Assembly: GCA_030490835.1 (NCBI GenBank)
Contig: CM059972.1
Location: 18,825,764-18,889,763 of the forward strand
DNA: 64,000 nt
Source of the DNA: Annona cherimola
Taxonomy: Eukaryota; Streptophyta; Magnoliopsida; Magnoliales; Annonaceae
Direction of reading: 5' to 3'
Shown piece by piece: positions 42,809 to 53,992 of the stretch. Position 1 is the stretch's first letter; every line of letters begins with the position of its first letter. Under the pieces are notes generated by a model that saw only the letters and a list, made by a program, of their open reading frames with translations, searched no databases and was not told the DNA's origin. The translations under genes and the position numbers were made by a program.

Positions 42809-43865
42809 GCATAGGTAAGGGGTTTTGGATCACATCCTCATGAGAGTTTGATGAAATTTTGATTTTTCCATCATCTATTAAGTCTTGAATGACATGTTTG
42901 AGGGTAAAACATCTCTCGGTGGTGTGGCCTCTCCCTTGGTGATAGACACAAAACTCATTTTCATGGTAGTTCTTAGGAAGGGGATTCGGTGGAGGTTTTG
43001 GAGCTAGAGGTGCAAGCATATTCTTTTGGATGAGCATGTTGAGGACGTCGGTATAGGACTGGGCGAGAGGTGTAAAATCTCTGTATGCTTTTCTTTGAAA
43101 AGGCTTAGGGGTGGTGTCTATGGCGTTTACGTCTGGGGTCTTCGAGGAATTACCATTCTTTGGTTCTTGCTTCCTTCGAGTTGCGTTCCCTTGGTAAGGC
43201 CATGGAGAGATGGTGCCATGTCTGATTCCTGCCTCCACTTGGTCCCCGGCTTGGAGAAGTTGAGTGAAGTTGACGTAAGGGTGAGAAATGAGGTAACCCG
43301 AGATGCTCGGGTGTGCGGAGTTGATGATGATGGAGATTTGCTCTTCCAAAGGCAACGGGCTCTTCATTTTTGCCGCCAATGCCTGCCATCTAGCAATGTA
43401 CTCGGAGAACGATTCGTCCCCCTTTTGCTTTAATGCTTCGAGGTCGGCCCGTTTAGGAGCCATGTTTAACTTGTAGGAGAAACGGTCCATGAAAGCCAAA
43501 GAGAGTTGTTCCCATGTCTTGATTAACCGGCAATCCAACGATATGTACCACTCCAAGGCGTCCTTCTTTAGGCTATGTTGGAATAGCCTTATCAAGACTT
43601 CTTCGCTTTTCACCAAAGGGTATAGGATGCCGCAAAAGGCCTTGAGATGAGCCATCGGGCATGAGTCTCCTTCATATGCAGGTAAAGCCGGGATCTCGAA
43701 CTTCTCCGGCAACTTGGTATCGGGGAACGGGCATAAGTCTTCGATCTTGGCTGAGGGTAGGCCCTCCCCTTGATGTTGTCGGATTCGATCCTCTATTTCT
43801 TTTAATTGGTTTTGGAGTTGGTTCTTGAGGTCTTGGATTTCATTACGGCCTTGTTCTAAGACCAA
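42789..43865 (-). CDS. Retrotransposon gag
   Basis: 358 residues. A short coiled-coil-like start (about 5-30) is followed by the retrotransposon gag domain (about 55-230, with ALEWYISLD and the RF..L.M.PKR..LEALKQKGDES region). The C-terminal knuckle-like motif is CVYHQGRGHTTERCF (about 305-320). It forms the particle that packages element RNA. The frame ends within the start of the protease frame, so gag and protease are out of frame by one in this copy. Confidence 0.9.
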   Translation of the reverse strand: MVLEQGRNEIQDLKNQLQNQLKEIEDRIRQHQGEGLPSAKIEDLCPFPDTKLPEKFEIPALPAYEGDSCPMAHLKAFCGILYPLVKSEEVLIRLFQHSLKKDALEWYISLDCRLIKTWEQLSLAFMDRFSYKLNMAPKRADLEALKQKGDESFSEYIARWQALAAKMKSPLPLEEQISIIINSAHPSISGYLISHPYVNFTQLLQAGDQVEAGIRHGTISPWPYQGNATRRKQEPKNGNSSKTPDVNAIDTTPKPFQRKAYRDFTPLAQSYTDVLNMLIQKNMLAPLAPKPPPNPLPKNYHENEFCVYHQGRGHTTERCFTLKHVIQDLIDDGKIKISSNSHEDVIQNPLPMHETKES

Positions 43866-43903
43866 CTCCTCTTCTTTGTAGTGATCATTTCGAGGTTTGT
43901 GGG

Positions 43904-43990
43904 AGGATGGTTGAGGTCCACCGTCTTGCTCTGGAATCCGGAATTTATAGGAAGATGGTTGAAGTCCACCGTCTTGCTCCGGATTCGGGT
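43904..43990. repeat. Two-unit repeat upstream of gag
   Basis: Two near-identical units containing TCCACCGTCTTGCTC, about 60 bases apart, in the element leader. Confidence 0.8.
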
Positions 43991-44420
43991 TTTGTGAGCA
44001 AAATGGTGGTGTAGCCGTGCTCTGACTGCCTATAAGAGGTTATCCCATGTTTGACAAGACTTCCTCTAACTTTTGCATCCTCTTGTCCATTGCCACCATG
44101 TAGGCTTCGATGGACTGCTTGAACTGGTGATCCCGATCTTCATGATGTGAGGATTGCTCGGACTCCATCCTAGCCGCTCTTGATCTGGTAACCACGGGGC
44201 TTCGATCCACGGTTGATTGGTTTTGCCCCCGAGCTATGGTGAAGAACCTGAGTAATCAATAAAAAAAGATTAGCACTTGTAAGCAAATAATAAGGAGATC
44301 AACCTTTGGATGGATGCTTGGAGGTTCGAGTCCTTTTGTGTTCTTTGCAAATTTTAAAGGTTTTAAGTTCCACGCGTGAGAATGTTCGAGGTCCACGGGT
44401 TCGGGTTTGCCTGAGGTGTT

Positions 44421-44563
44421 TCTGGAGAAATGACCAGTTCGCTTGAAGCATGTCTGGAAAAGGACCAGTTCTCTTGAAGCGTGTCTGGAAGAATGACCAG
44501 TTCGCTTGAAGAGTGTCTGGAGAAAGACCAGTTCGCTTGAAGCGTTTCTGGAAGCGTGACCAG
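44421..44563 (-). repeat. 31-32 bp tandem repeat in the element leader
   Basis: Starts of TCTGGA at 44421, 44453, 44484, 44516 and 44547 mark about four and a half units. Each contains GACCAGTTCGCTTGAAG or a one-base variant. On the minus strand it sits in an open frame, but the unit length is not a multiple of three. Confidence 0.9.
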
Positions 44564-44895
44564 AAAACACTCAGGTTATGGAAAAGAAGTGATTTTTATG
44601 CCGGATTTAACATTAATCAATTTCATTCTTGCTGGAAGTTGTTCATTTTGGCTCGTATTAGGTGCCTTAACAGTCACAAGGCAGTATCCAGCAGGTCTTC
44701 ACGAGTTCTGCTCATTTTTTTGAGCTGGACGCCTCTGGACCTAAAAACTTTTTAGGTTTCTGCGCGATTTGGGCAGAAACTTCAGAAACACGCTGCCAGA
44801 AGACGAAAACTCCCCTGCAACTCGCTGTTCAGCGAGGAAAAGAGCCCCAATCCTCAGATTCTGACCCCCTTGCGCCGATGTAGACTAGCAATGCC

Positions 44896-44914
44896 GTCCC
44901 CAGTGGAGTCGCCA
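44896..44914 (-). other. Primer binding site
   Basis: Reads TGGCGACTCCACTGGGGAC on the minus strand, three bases after the 5' LTR. The leading TGG fits pairing with a tRNA 3' CCA end. Ogre/Tat elements commonly use tRNA-Arg and this looks like that type, but the tRNA was not checked. Confidence 0.7.
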
Positions 44915-44917
44915 AGC

Positions 44918-46092
44918 TGTAGCACCCGCCGGGAGTGCTACGGTGGGCTCGGAATGAGTTTTCCGGGCCTTAGAGATGTGGATCGTGTTGAAAAGCGACG
45001 TGGGCTTGGATTTCCTGCATTCACATGGGGTAAAATGAGTTAGGCCTCACGTTTTTTAGAAAAATGGGCATATAGGCGTTTTCTCGTGGTTTTGGCGGCA
45101 TGACGGCTAAGACGGGGCTTCCGTACACGGGTCAAGTCACAAATCCGGCAGCATAACGGCGGCGTACTATGCTGGAATCTGCGGACCCGCGTGCACCCAC
45201 CTTGCCGGGGCGTTAGCTCAAACACGCACACAAGAAAACAATGAAAATGGAGTCGCCACTGATCTTTAAAGGGAGATCGGCCCCTATTTAAAGAAATAAG
45301 GCACTAGTAATACAGAATCTGGGTTCCGGCCTTCAAGTTGAAGCAAATATGGAGAAATCTACCAACCCGAGGCGGTTTACACAGCATAAAGGGGAAAAAT
45401 AAAAAGGTTTTAAGAGAACGGGAGAGATGGAAAAGGGAAAATGGGAAGAGAGGCGTGGAGCGCGTAGAGCATGGAAGCCGGGATGCCGGGGGCGTTGCTG
45501 CAGACTCCCGTCCTCCCCTTGGGATGCCTCTCTTCAAGTGTGCTTGAATGAGAGGGGAGCTCTTCCTTTTATAGATGGTGGAGTGGGCTTTGGGCTCCCT
45601 TGAGGTCATGGACTTGGTCCATGGGCTTGGGCTTAAGTGGGATCATGGACTTGGTCCATGGACTTGGTCTTGAGTTGGGGTTATGGGCTTTGGGCCTCTT
45701 GGGTGGTTTTGGACTTGGTCCATAAGCTTGGCTTGGTGGGCTAGAGCTTGGCTTAGCCCATGGCTTTGAGTGGGCCGTTGTGGAGGCCCAAAATTGTAGA
45801 GAAGCCTGCTTTCGAGGCTTTAGTGGGCTAGAGCTTGGCTAAACCTGTTTGTTTTGTCTGGTGGGCTGCTTTGTGGAGCCCGTTGAGGTGGCCTGTAGGA
45901 GCTTCGCTCTTTGTGGGCCGAATTTAGTTTGTTGAAAAGCCTGCTTCGAGGCTTAGTGGAGCTTCGCTCACGTGGGCTGAGCGCGGGAGGGCCCGCTTGG
46001 TTGTCTTGAATTTCCTTTTGCGTCAAATTTGGTTGGGCTTGAATCTCGCGTCCAATTATCCGTCTTTGGGCCCCAAAGGTGGGGTGTCAACA
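44918..46092 (-). repeat. 5' LTR of the Tat-like element
   Basis: 1175 bases with TG..CA ends. Contains the TATA-type promoter element (minus, 45566-45573) and a 13-bp tandem duplication near 45650-45675 that is absent from the other LTR. Confidence 0.95.
45566..45573 (-). promoter_or_regulatory. TATA box of the element promoter
   Basis: TATAAAAG on the minus strand inside the 5' LTR, the expected transcription promoter of the element. It is conserved in the 3' LTR. Confidence 0.6.
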
Positions 46093-46097
46093 ACCGC

Positions 46098-46923
46098 TCA
46101 TCGCCTAGCTTGGTTATCCTGCTGCGGACGTGCTGGATTGTGCCTCTAGACCATCAATGGATGATGATGAATGCTACAGATCAATCAGGGCCTGCTGCAC
46201 TTGCGTTGCTGTGCACTGGGCCTGTTTTCCCTTAGATTTCCGGCTTGCGCAGGTGTGGATCTTGCGTTGCTTCTACATATGATAAATTGCACGCGGTAGT
46301 TATGGACAATGATGCTGCACATTGTATATTTCACATTTTTTTAAATTTTTAATTTCTTTTTATTTTATGTATGCCTATGTATATTTAGTTCATATATCAA
46401 AATAACCAATTTCAATTCTTATATATATTACAAATTTTCAAGAATTCGAATTTTTTAATTTTCAAAAAATGTTACACATTATATATTGATTCTCAAATTG
46501 TAAACTTCCATGTCTACCCAAAAAAGCGATTTTTGATATTATCAATATTATAATATATGTTAATTTATATTTTACATGGTTTAAATGTTAAAAAAATTCC
46601 GCAACAATTTGATGACAAAAGATGGGAGTAACCCATACTTTTTTTTGGGATGGGAGGAATAATCCATACTTAAACAGTTAAACGTGCCAAATTATGTATT
46701 AAAAATAACGTTTTAGCGATTTATTTTCATTAAAATAAATTGTTAATCTCACTTACTGCGTTGATGGGGGAAGATTTGATTATCTTTTTGTTGCGTCGTA
46801 AGCAGTCGAATTGTGGGAAAAAGGCGCAAGTTTTGAGTGCAATTGGACGGTCCAATCGAAAATCAAAATCACCGGTGCTATATATATTACTGAGACGGAG
46901 CACTCATTTAATGGGATTTCAAC
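46098..46923. other. Intergenic DNA, nothing recognised
   Basis: The first 150 bases continue the sequence interrupted by the retrotransposon. The rest is AT-rich. No gene seen. Confidence 0.45.
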
Positions 46924-48800
46924 TAAGGGTGCTACTCGGGCTCGTGAAACTTGGGTTCACCTCGACCCTAACTCTATTTGTAAAACTTCAACCCTAACCT
47001 TAATTCTAACCCTATTTGTAAACTTCAATCCTAACCCTATTTTTGAAATTCGGGCTTGAGTTGAGTTTCGGGTTGACATTCTCCTATTAATATGATTTTG
47101 TTACTCATCATATATATAATTTTTCTCACAAACTTATTGTATAAAAAATTTTAAAAATAATTTATAATATGAAAGCAAGAAAAATTCAAATACCGCTTAA
47201 GAGTAGAAAGAAAAAAACCTGTTTTAAGCCTTCTCTTTGCATTAAGTAGAATAATAGCTGTATTTTGGAAAACGTAGAAGTACATCCATTTTTCATTCTA
47301 CAATTTAACACCAACATGACAACTATATACATCAGTATTCTGGCATATTACTTGAACTATCTATATTGAAATGATCACCTAAATATCACTTTTTTATAAT
47401 ATATAAAAATAATTAAAAATTGTACATGTGAATTTCAATAATTCTACTCATTTCAAAGCAATAAAAAAACTAATTCAAATATCAAAATATTAACTAATGC
47501 ATATCAAGTTATCAACAACTACTATAAACACAAACAAATGAAATAATTTTTTCGAATTACAAAAATATTTGAAATGCAAGCATTCAAGCTATAGACTATA
47601 GCAATACTTGTTCAAAACATGCAAAACAATCGCATCTTTTTCAACACTAAAGCACATGTTTCTAAATTATCATTTATCATTTACATAGTTTGAAAATTGA
47701 AATATTCTACATGCTGAGTAAAAATAGATATTTCTAAATTACTATTTATATAGTTTCTATTTACTTTAATTCTAACAATTAATTCTCAAATAATTAATGT
47801 TATTTTCATTTGTTTATTTCTGAAACTACATTCTACCTATATATAATTATATTACATAAATTTTTTCCTCTCTTTTTTGCTCTCATTTTCAAATAGGGTT
47901 TCATTACACTAGCTTTCAATAATTAATCATGTATTATTAATTTGTATATTAAATAATAAGCATGGATTTTTTAGATAATTTGTATATTAAATAATAAGCA
48001 TGAATTTTTTCTAAAAAATTGTCAATAACAGAACTGTTACCGGCGCGGCGCCATGGCCAGAGAAGAAAGTGAGCAGACAGGCGGAACGGCAGCGCTACTC
48101 AAAAGGCCGGAGACTGAATCTTGGAAGATTTCGCTGGTTCGGTGACCTTTGGTGGAGGCAGTTGGTGTATTGCTCGAAACTGGCAGGGCATTTTGGCGAA
48201 CGACAACGGCGTTTTGGTGAACTGCAGTGGCGTCGTTCTGGTGAATGGTGGAAATGCAGCGGCGTCATTTTGGGCCTTTGACAAACGGCGGAAATGCAGC
48301 CGCACTGGGCAGCGGGGTCGTTTCGACGAATGGCGGAAAGGCTGCAAAGCTGAAAGCCTCAATGCTGGAAATGGAATTGGCCTGAGACTGAAACCGGAAG
48401 CCAGAGGCACGACAATGGATATGGATGGAAAGGCTGGAGCGGCAGTGATAGAGCGGCAGAGTGGCAAATATTTCAAAATAGGCTAGAAAGCCTGGCAGAG
48501 TGGTAGAGCGGCAGTGACATTGAACAGAGTCCAGGGACGGCACGACACGACATGGCAGCGGGGTTCTGAAATCTGATTTTTGAATTTCTGATTGACATAT
48601 AATAATAATATATAAATATTTTTCAAATATAGGTTCGGGTTCGGGTTTACAGTGTTCGGGTTCACCTGAACTCGAAACCGAAAGTTGCATAAATTCGGTA
48701 TGGGTTCGGGCTGAAAAATCGGGCTCGGGTTCACAATTACAGAGTTTCAACACTAATCTTCTTTGGGTTCGGGTTGAACCCGGCCCAAGTTGCACCCCTA
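46924..48800. mobile_element. Non-autonomous hAT-type element, 1.9 kb
   Basis: Ends TAAGGGTGC and TTGCACCCCTA, with a perfect 8-bp target duplication ATTTCAAC (46916-46923, 48801-48808). Subterminal GGGTTCGGGTT-type motifs occur at both ends. The interior is AT-rich except for a GC-rich block (about 48030-48560). No transposase is encoded. Confidence 0.85.
48030..48560 (+). other. GC-rich block inside the hAT element
   Basis: Base composition changes sharply here. Overlapping open frames run on both strands, including 121 codons from 48121 (plus) and 181 codons (minus, 48265-48810). Repeats of GGCGGAA / AATGCAGC(G/C)GC suggest internal tandem degeneracy. It may be a captured gene fragment; I recognise no protein. 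Confidence 0.35.
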
Positions 48801-48826
48801 ATTTCAACAAAGGATTGTTTTTTTAA

Positions 48827-49092
48827 GGGCCTGTTTGGATAACTTTTCAATTAAACTTTTTTTACTCTTTACAAATACTGTGTTTTATAATTATTTTTTA
48901 ATATTTTTCAATATAACCATCCTACTTTGTAATCATTTATCCATGATTATCAATATAATTAATCTATCTATTTTAACTTTATTTTCTTTATTTTTCATCA
49001 TTAACTAAACAATATCATATTATTTTATACTATTTTAAAAACTTTTATATTAAAATTTTTCATTCAAAAGTTTTATCACTTCTCAAATACCC
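48827..49092 (-). mobile_element. Tourist-like MITE, divergent
   Basis: Left end GGGCCTGTTTGG after TAA; right end CAAATACCC before TAT. The interior matches the family at 29993 with many changes. Confidence 0.6.
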
Positions 49093-49129
49093 TATTAAAT
49101 CGATCATGCAAATTACATTTCATCCAGTA

Positions 49130-50960
49130 TCAGGGGAACTGAAGGAGATTGCACCGCAGGATAAAATGTGGGTGGAGATGTTGGCAAGAAGATATTTGAT
49201 CCTTCATGCCCGGTTGAAATTCAGCACAATTTCAACCACCTGTGCTCGCCGTCAGACCTTGTGAGTAATAGCTCAGTTGTTAGATGAATTTTTGTCAAAA
49301 TCGAAGCAAATCCCTGCAAATGATTCACACTCATTCCTGTGAACTTAACTAATTGAATTGCAAATTAAGGAATATTTAAGTTTTGATTATTAACAACTAA
49401 CTTTGAGAATATTAAAGCTATTAACGTGTTTTGCTCCATAATTGAAGTTGGATTTTTGAAGCTCAAGTGAAAACCTATCAAGTTGCAAAGCTAAATTGAC
49501 TTCAACATCGATTTGAGTGAAATTGATATCCAAGTCGACTTTGATATCAAATTTAGGGAGTTAGAGAATTCAATGTGAAAATTTGACACATGAGGTCACA
49601 TCTCAAGTTAAAACTTAGTACGTGACTTGGGTAAAGTTGCAAATTGAAATCGATTTAAAATGTGACTTGGAGCGCATCAGGCGGCTAAAGTTATGCCTGA
49701 CTGAAGATCGAAGAATGAAGTCATAACTTAAGTCAACTTTACCATACGATTTGGGTGAAGTAGAGTCCAAAGTTGACTTTGACATTAAAACATGAAGAAT
49801 TAAAAGCCGAAATGGAAATTTTGCTGAATACAAAAACTGAAATCGCAAATCTAAGTCGACTTCATATGTAACTTAGGTTAAGTTTCATTTGACATTGATG
49901 AAATTGACCCAGAAGCAAGACTCGAAGAAAAGAAGAAGAACAAAAGAAGGAGAGTTTGTGATTTTAAGATATAATGAAGTCAAAGCCCAAGTTAACTTTA
50001 CATGTGACTTGGGTGAAGTCTCAAGTCCAAGTTAACTTAGAGAGGAACTTGAAGAGCACAAATTGAAGACAAACTCTCTAGAAGCATTTGGAAGACCAAA
50101 GTCGCAAGTTAAGTTGATTACAATGTGTGACTTGGGTAAAGTAGCCATTAAAGTCAACTTCAATTGTGACTTGAGTCGTAACGGTCATAAATTTTTTAAA
50201 CATTAGTGCATTTAATGCGCACCACCTACTTCCAAGGTTCAAGTTTTCTTCAAATTTATATAAAGTACATCAAATGGAGTTATGAGAGTTAGCAAAAGAA
50301 TACTTGAGTTCCCATCTTCCTATTATCAAGTATGCGCATTTACTGATTTTTAAGCAATAATCTCAAGTCCACTGTAAGAGTTTCAACTTTTCATTATTCT
50401 TAAATTCTCAAGAGTTTGCTATAATGCTTCAACCGTTCTACACAAATTTGCAAATTGTAAATTTAATTATTTCTTGTTGTATCAAAGTTACTTGACTTGA
50501 TATTGGAGACTAAAGCCAATGTGTAGCACAAATAATGATTGGTTGAAGTGAGACTTACCGTCTACTTGTGAGTTTGTTGTAAAGATCCACTAGACATAGA
50601 ATCTAGAAGAGAATTAAGACTCTAGTTGTAACTCTGCTGAGATAATGCAACCCAAGACACAAAGAAATATGTGCTTAGAATAGTGGAATAGAGAAATTGT
50701 TCAAACCACTATAATTTTGTATGTTCTTTGTGTATGTGCATTTTATTCTATTTCTTGCTCTTCTAATAGCTCTTTATGTTTTATTTAAGGGAATTGACCT
50801 TACTAAGGGTTAAGTTTTAATCTGCTAAAGAATTTTTAATAACTTAATTTACTCATTTCTTCTTGGGTTGAATGAACAAGTTGGACTAACAATTCTTCCA
50901 TTTTCTCTCTCCCTTCTATCTACCCCGCACACTTTTCTATGCAAAAAGTCCACTTGCGCC
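49130..50960. mobile_element. LTR-like retrotransposon remnant
   Basis: No coding frame. The stretch has features of a long terminal repeat: a TATA-type TTTATATAAAG (about 50256), a following leader-like region, and T-rich and termination-like stretches (50690-50780). TG..CA limits could not be fixed. A repeat array (49530-50200) lies in its upstream part. A solo or truncated Copia-type LTR is my best guess, held weakly. Confidence 0.3.
49530..50200. repeat. Array of AAGTYRACTT palindromes with GTGACTTGGGT
   Basis: Ten-base palindromes of the form AAGTYRACTT occur at about 49532, 49731, 49770 (one base off), 49853, 49989, 50029 and 50151. They alternate with GTGACTTGGGT(G/A)AAGT at about 49622, 50004 and 50127, with decayed copies between. 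Spacing is irregular (about 40-140 bases). Confidence 0.7.
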
Positions 50961-51207
50961 TAATATAGTAAAGGAAAATCAACCACTATGGGTTTATGAG
51001 AAGGCTTAAAGAAGATGTCATTGGATGTTGGTGGTTGTCGTGGTCGTTAAAGGCTACACTTGCTGGCACCTGGTAGTGTCGGGTTTGGATTTTCCGAAGA
51101 AAAGATAAATGTGGGTTACTGTTGGGAATTGAAGAACCCACTGTTACTTGTAGGACTTTGAGAGAAGACGACATCCATTGAAAAGGGCAATGGGTAGTGC
51201 TTATGTT

Positions 51208-51497
51208 GGGTGTTTTTGATTAGGGCAAAAAAATGTTAATCAAAACTTTTCAATCCAAAATTTTTCACTCTTCGTAACTAATCTATTTTTAAATTATTTT
51301 TTCACATTTTTCTATAAAAACTACCATACTTTCAATTATTTTTACACCACTACCTAGACAATTAACCTATCTATTTTAACTTTATTTTCTTTACTCTTCA
51401 TCATTATCCCTATTATATCACATCGTTTTCTATCTATTTGACAATTTCTACCCCAAAAACTTTTCATCAAAAGTTTTACCTCCAACCAAACACACCT
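51208..51497 (-). mobile_element. Tourist-like MITE
   Basis: About 290 bases from GGGTGTTTTTG to CAACCAAACACACC, with the family's interior. A GTT is on both sides. Confidence 0.65.
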
Positions 51498-52307
51498 GTT
51501 ATCGATAGCCACAGCGATACTCTGTTTGGGCCTTGGAAAGAAGATGCAGTTGCATATGGTACACTAGCAGTGAACTGAGATTTATGCTCATGGGAGCTAT
51601 ATTTTTTTTAATTGATATTATAGTACATTGTGATAACTGATATTACAGTACAGCACCTTTCACAATCCTCGTACAATGAAATTTTTTCTGTAAAAACCTT
51701 CGTCTCAAGGGGAAATTTGTAAAATCCCTGCGTAGTGGGGACCTCAAATAACGAAACCACATTACGCGGGAGCCTAATGCTTGCCGGTTCCATAGGAACC
51801 AATGGTGCTACCACCAAGGTACTGCGCCAGTGACCATACGAGCTTTATTTAAATCTGGAAGTTGATGCAAGCTTATTGCAAATTTCTTTCGAGCTTCATG
51901 TGTGTAAATTGTCCAAGGAGAAATTTTCATTTTCCTCCTGTCAATGCATCTTTAGTCTTATTTGAGATCTTTTATTATGATTATAAGTAATACAGCTAGG
52001 TTATACCTTGTTGTGCAGAGTGATGTCCTATGTATGAAGTGAATCGAGTCATTCGATGGAAGCATGAATGGCCGGATCTGGCATGGAAAAAACTATTTAA
52101 TAACAATAAAGTATCTTGTTTATCTTAAAACTAGACAAATATTAAAATAATTTTATTTATTTAAGAAATACAAGAGAAGTGGTCTTGGATCCTTATTGAT
52201 CATTAGGAAGTAACAAAGAAGAACGACTACCAAAAAGAAAGCTCTTGAAAATAAAAAAAATACGTTAAGATTAAGTTTAGCAATTCAATCTCTATGATGG
52301 TTCTACT
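51498..52307. other. Intergenic DNA, nothing recognised
   Basis: About 800 bases without a supportable gene. The segment 51640-51840 is less AT-rich but shows no motif. Confidence 0.4.
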
Positions 52308-52969
52308 TAGGGGTGAGAATTGGGTCAGGTCCGTCGATGATCCCACTGGTTTTTGACCAGATAAAGTCAATATTTTTTGACTTGGTATAGGGCTGGGTCA
52401 AAAATTTTAACCTGAATTCAAAAATAGAGTCGGGGTGGATTAACCATGTCCCAACCCGTTCCGCATATATTAATTTATCAAAAATTATAAACCTATGTTT
52501 GAATCTTATTATTATTTTCTTTTAAAAATTTCACATTTTTTTATAATCAACTATATCAACAGTAGAAGAGCCAATTTATCCAAAAACATATAAGAATCAA
52601 TGAGAGGAATTTGTACTTGTATATATAACTCTTACATATAATTGAATATTAATCTATTTTAATAAACATATACTAGATTTTCTGATGTTTTGTTTTAGCA
52701 ATGATGTGTTTTTAATAATGAGTAAAATATTAAAATATATAACATTTAAATTTAGTATAGGTGTATATTTATGTTTGATAGGTATATAAATTTTTAAAAT
52801 CATCTTATCTAACCTGCATTTTTTATTTGACTTTCTGCCTTCAAACCGGTGTAGGGTTAAACTGACCTTATCCTGACTCGACATAAAAGTAGGGTTAAAT
52901 TGAATTTTTAAAAAGTAGAATCAGGGTCGGGCAAACCTTGATTGGTATGGCCCAACCGATTTCCACCTA
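52308..52969. mobile_element. Possible hAT-type element
   Basis: Left TAGGGGTGAGAATTGGGTC and right GATTTCCACCTA, with subterminal GGGTC motifs at both ends. No 8-bp duplication seen. Confidence 0.4.
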
Positions 52970-53570
52970 AGGGTGTTAGTAGTCATGGTAGACCTGTCAA
53001 CCAGCTTGTCAAACCTGTTTATAAATGAATATAGGTTGAGATTTTTAAATAAATGAGTTATGATCTACCTACCCATTCGATCATTTCATTAAATAAATGG
53101 ATTAGAGTTGAAATTTTATAACATGTCAACCCGTTTAGTAACTTGTTTAATCCATTTAATCTGTTTAACCCATTTAACTCATTTGACCCGTTAAAATTAT
53201 ATATATAAATGTAAACATCTTCATTATTTTTTCCCATTTTTCCCACTAAGTCTTCCTTTTATCATGTAATTTTCATTTTCACACCGTTGCCTTAATTATT
53301 TTTTCTTATTACTCTCTTATTTCCATTTCCCTATCCTAAAAATACTCTCTCACCTCTCCCTAGGAGATCATTATTTTCGAAAGTTTAAACCTTCAATTCA
53401 TTTGTTATATAATCCGTTAATAACCTGCCAACCCATTTATTAAATAAGTTGTAAATGAATTAGAATTGAGGTTTTTAAAATGAATTAATGAATGAATTAG
53501 GTTTGAGATATTTTAAATGAATTAAAATTATAATTGAGCTCCAACCGCATCCAACTGTATCTGTTAACAC
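52970..53570. repeat. Low-complexity CATTTAACCC-type repeat region
   Basis: Repeated motifs such as CCATTTAA, CCCGTTTA and AAATGAATTA in both orientations suggest an inverted AT-rich element. No gene seen. Confidence 0.4.
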
Positions 53571-53992
53571 CCCGGTCCCCACCCTGAGTTCTACTTACAA
53601 TGGATCAACTTCCAAACTAGCTAAACAATGCTTTGGAAACTTAGGATTTGCAACATAGGTTGGTCAGGGTTAGTTTGGTCTGGGCGTATGCTGGTCGAAT
53701 GGATCGAGTCTACATACAGTCCTGACTGCTGAGGCTGCAATCTGCAGAGCAACTGCCGTCTGCCAAAGCCAGCGGCCTCAACCTCTCCTTCCTTCCTTGC
53801 CAGAGCCTAGGATAACATAAAAACAAAAAAGCAGCGCATACGATGCAGAGCAGAGCTGCCTGTGTCTGCGTCTGAAAGCCGAACTCCGCGATTCCGCCGA
53901 AGTTAGTGCATTAGGAAGCGCTCGATCCTCGGCGAGCTACATCCTACGCACCGTATATGCGGTTCTTCTTCTTACTGTGAGCATAGATAGCC

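Larger units (their letters stand above)
34751..46092 (-). mobile_element. Complete Ty3/gypsy LTR retrotransposon, Tat/Ogre-like
   Basis: 11,342 bases, flanked by the perfect 5-bp target duplication ACCGC (34746-34750, 46093-46097). In element order (minus strand): 5' LTR 44918-46092, primer binding site, leader, gag, protease, RT-RNase H-second RNase H-integrase, a 2-kb 3' region, purine tract, 3' LTR 34751-35912. An archaeal-type RNase H placed after the ordinary one and before integrase is the mark of the Tat lineage, including Ogre. By eye the LTRs differ at about 12 positions plus one 13-bp duplication, so the insertion is recent. The coding region is split in three frames, so this copy may depend on frameshifting or be defective. 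Confidence 0.92.
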
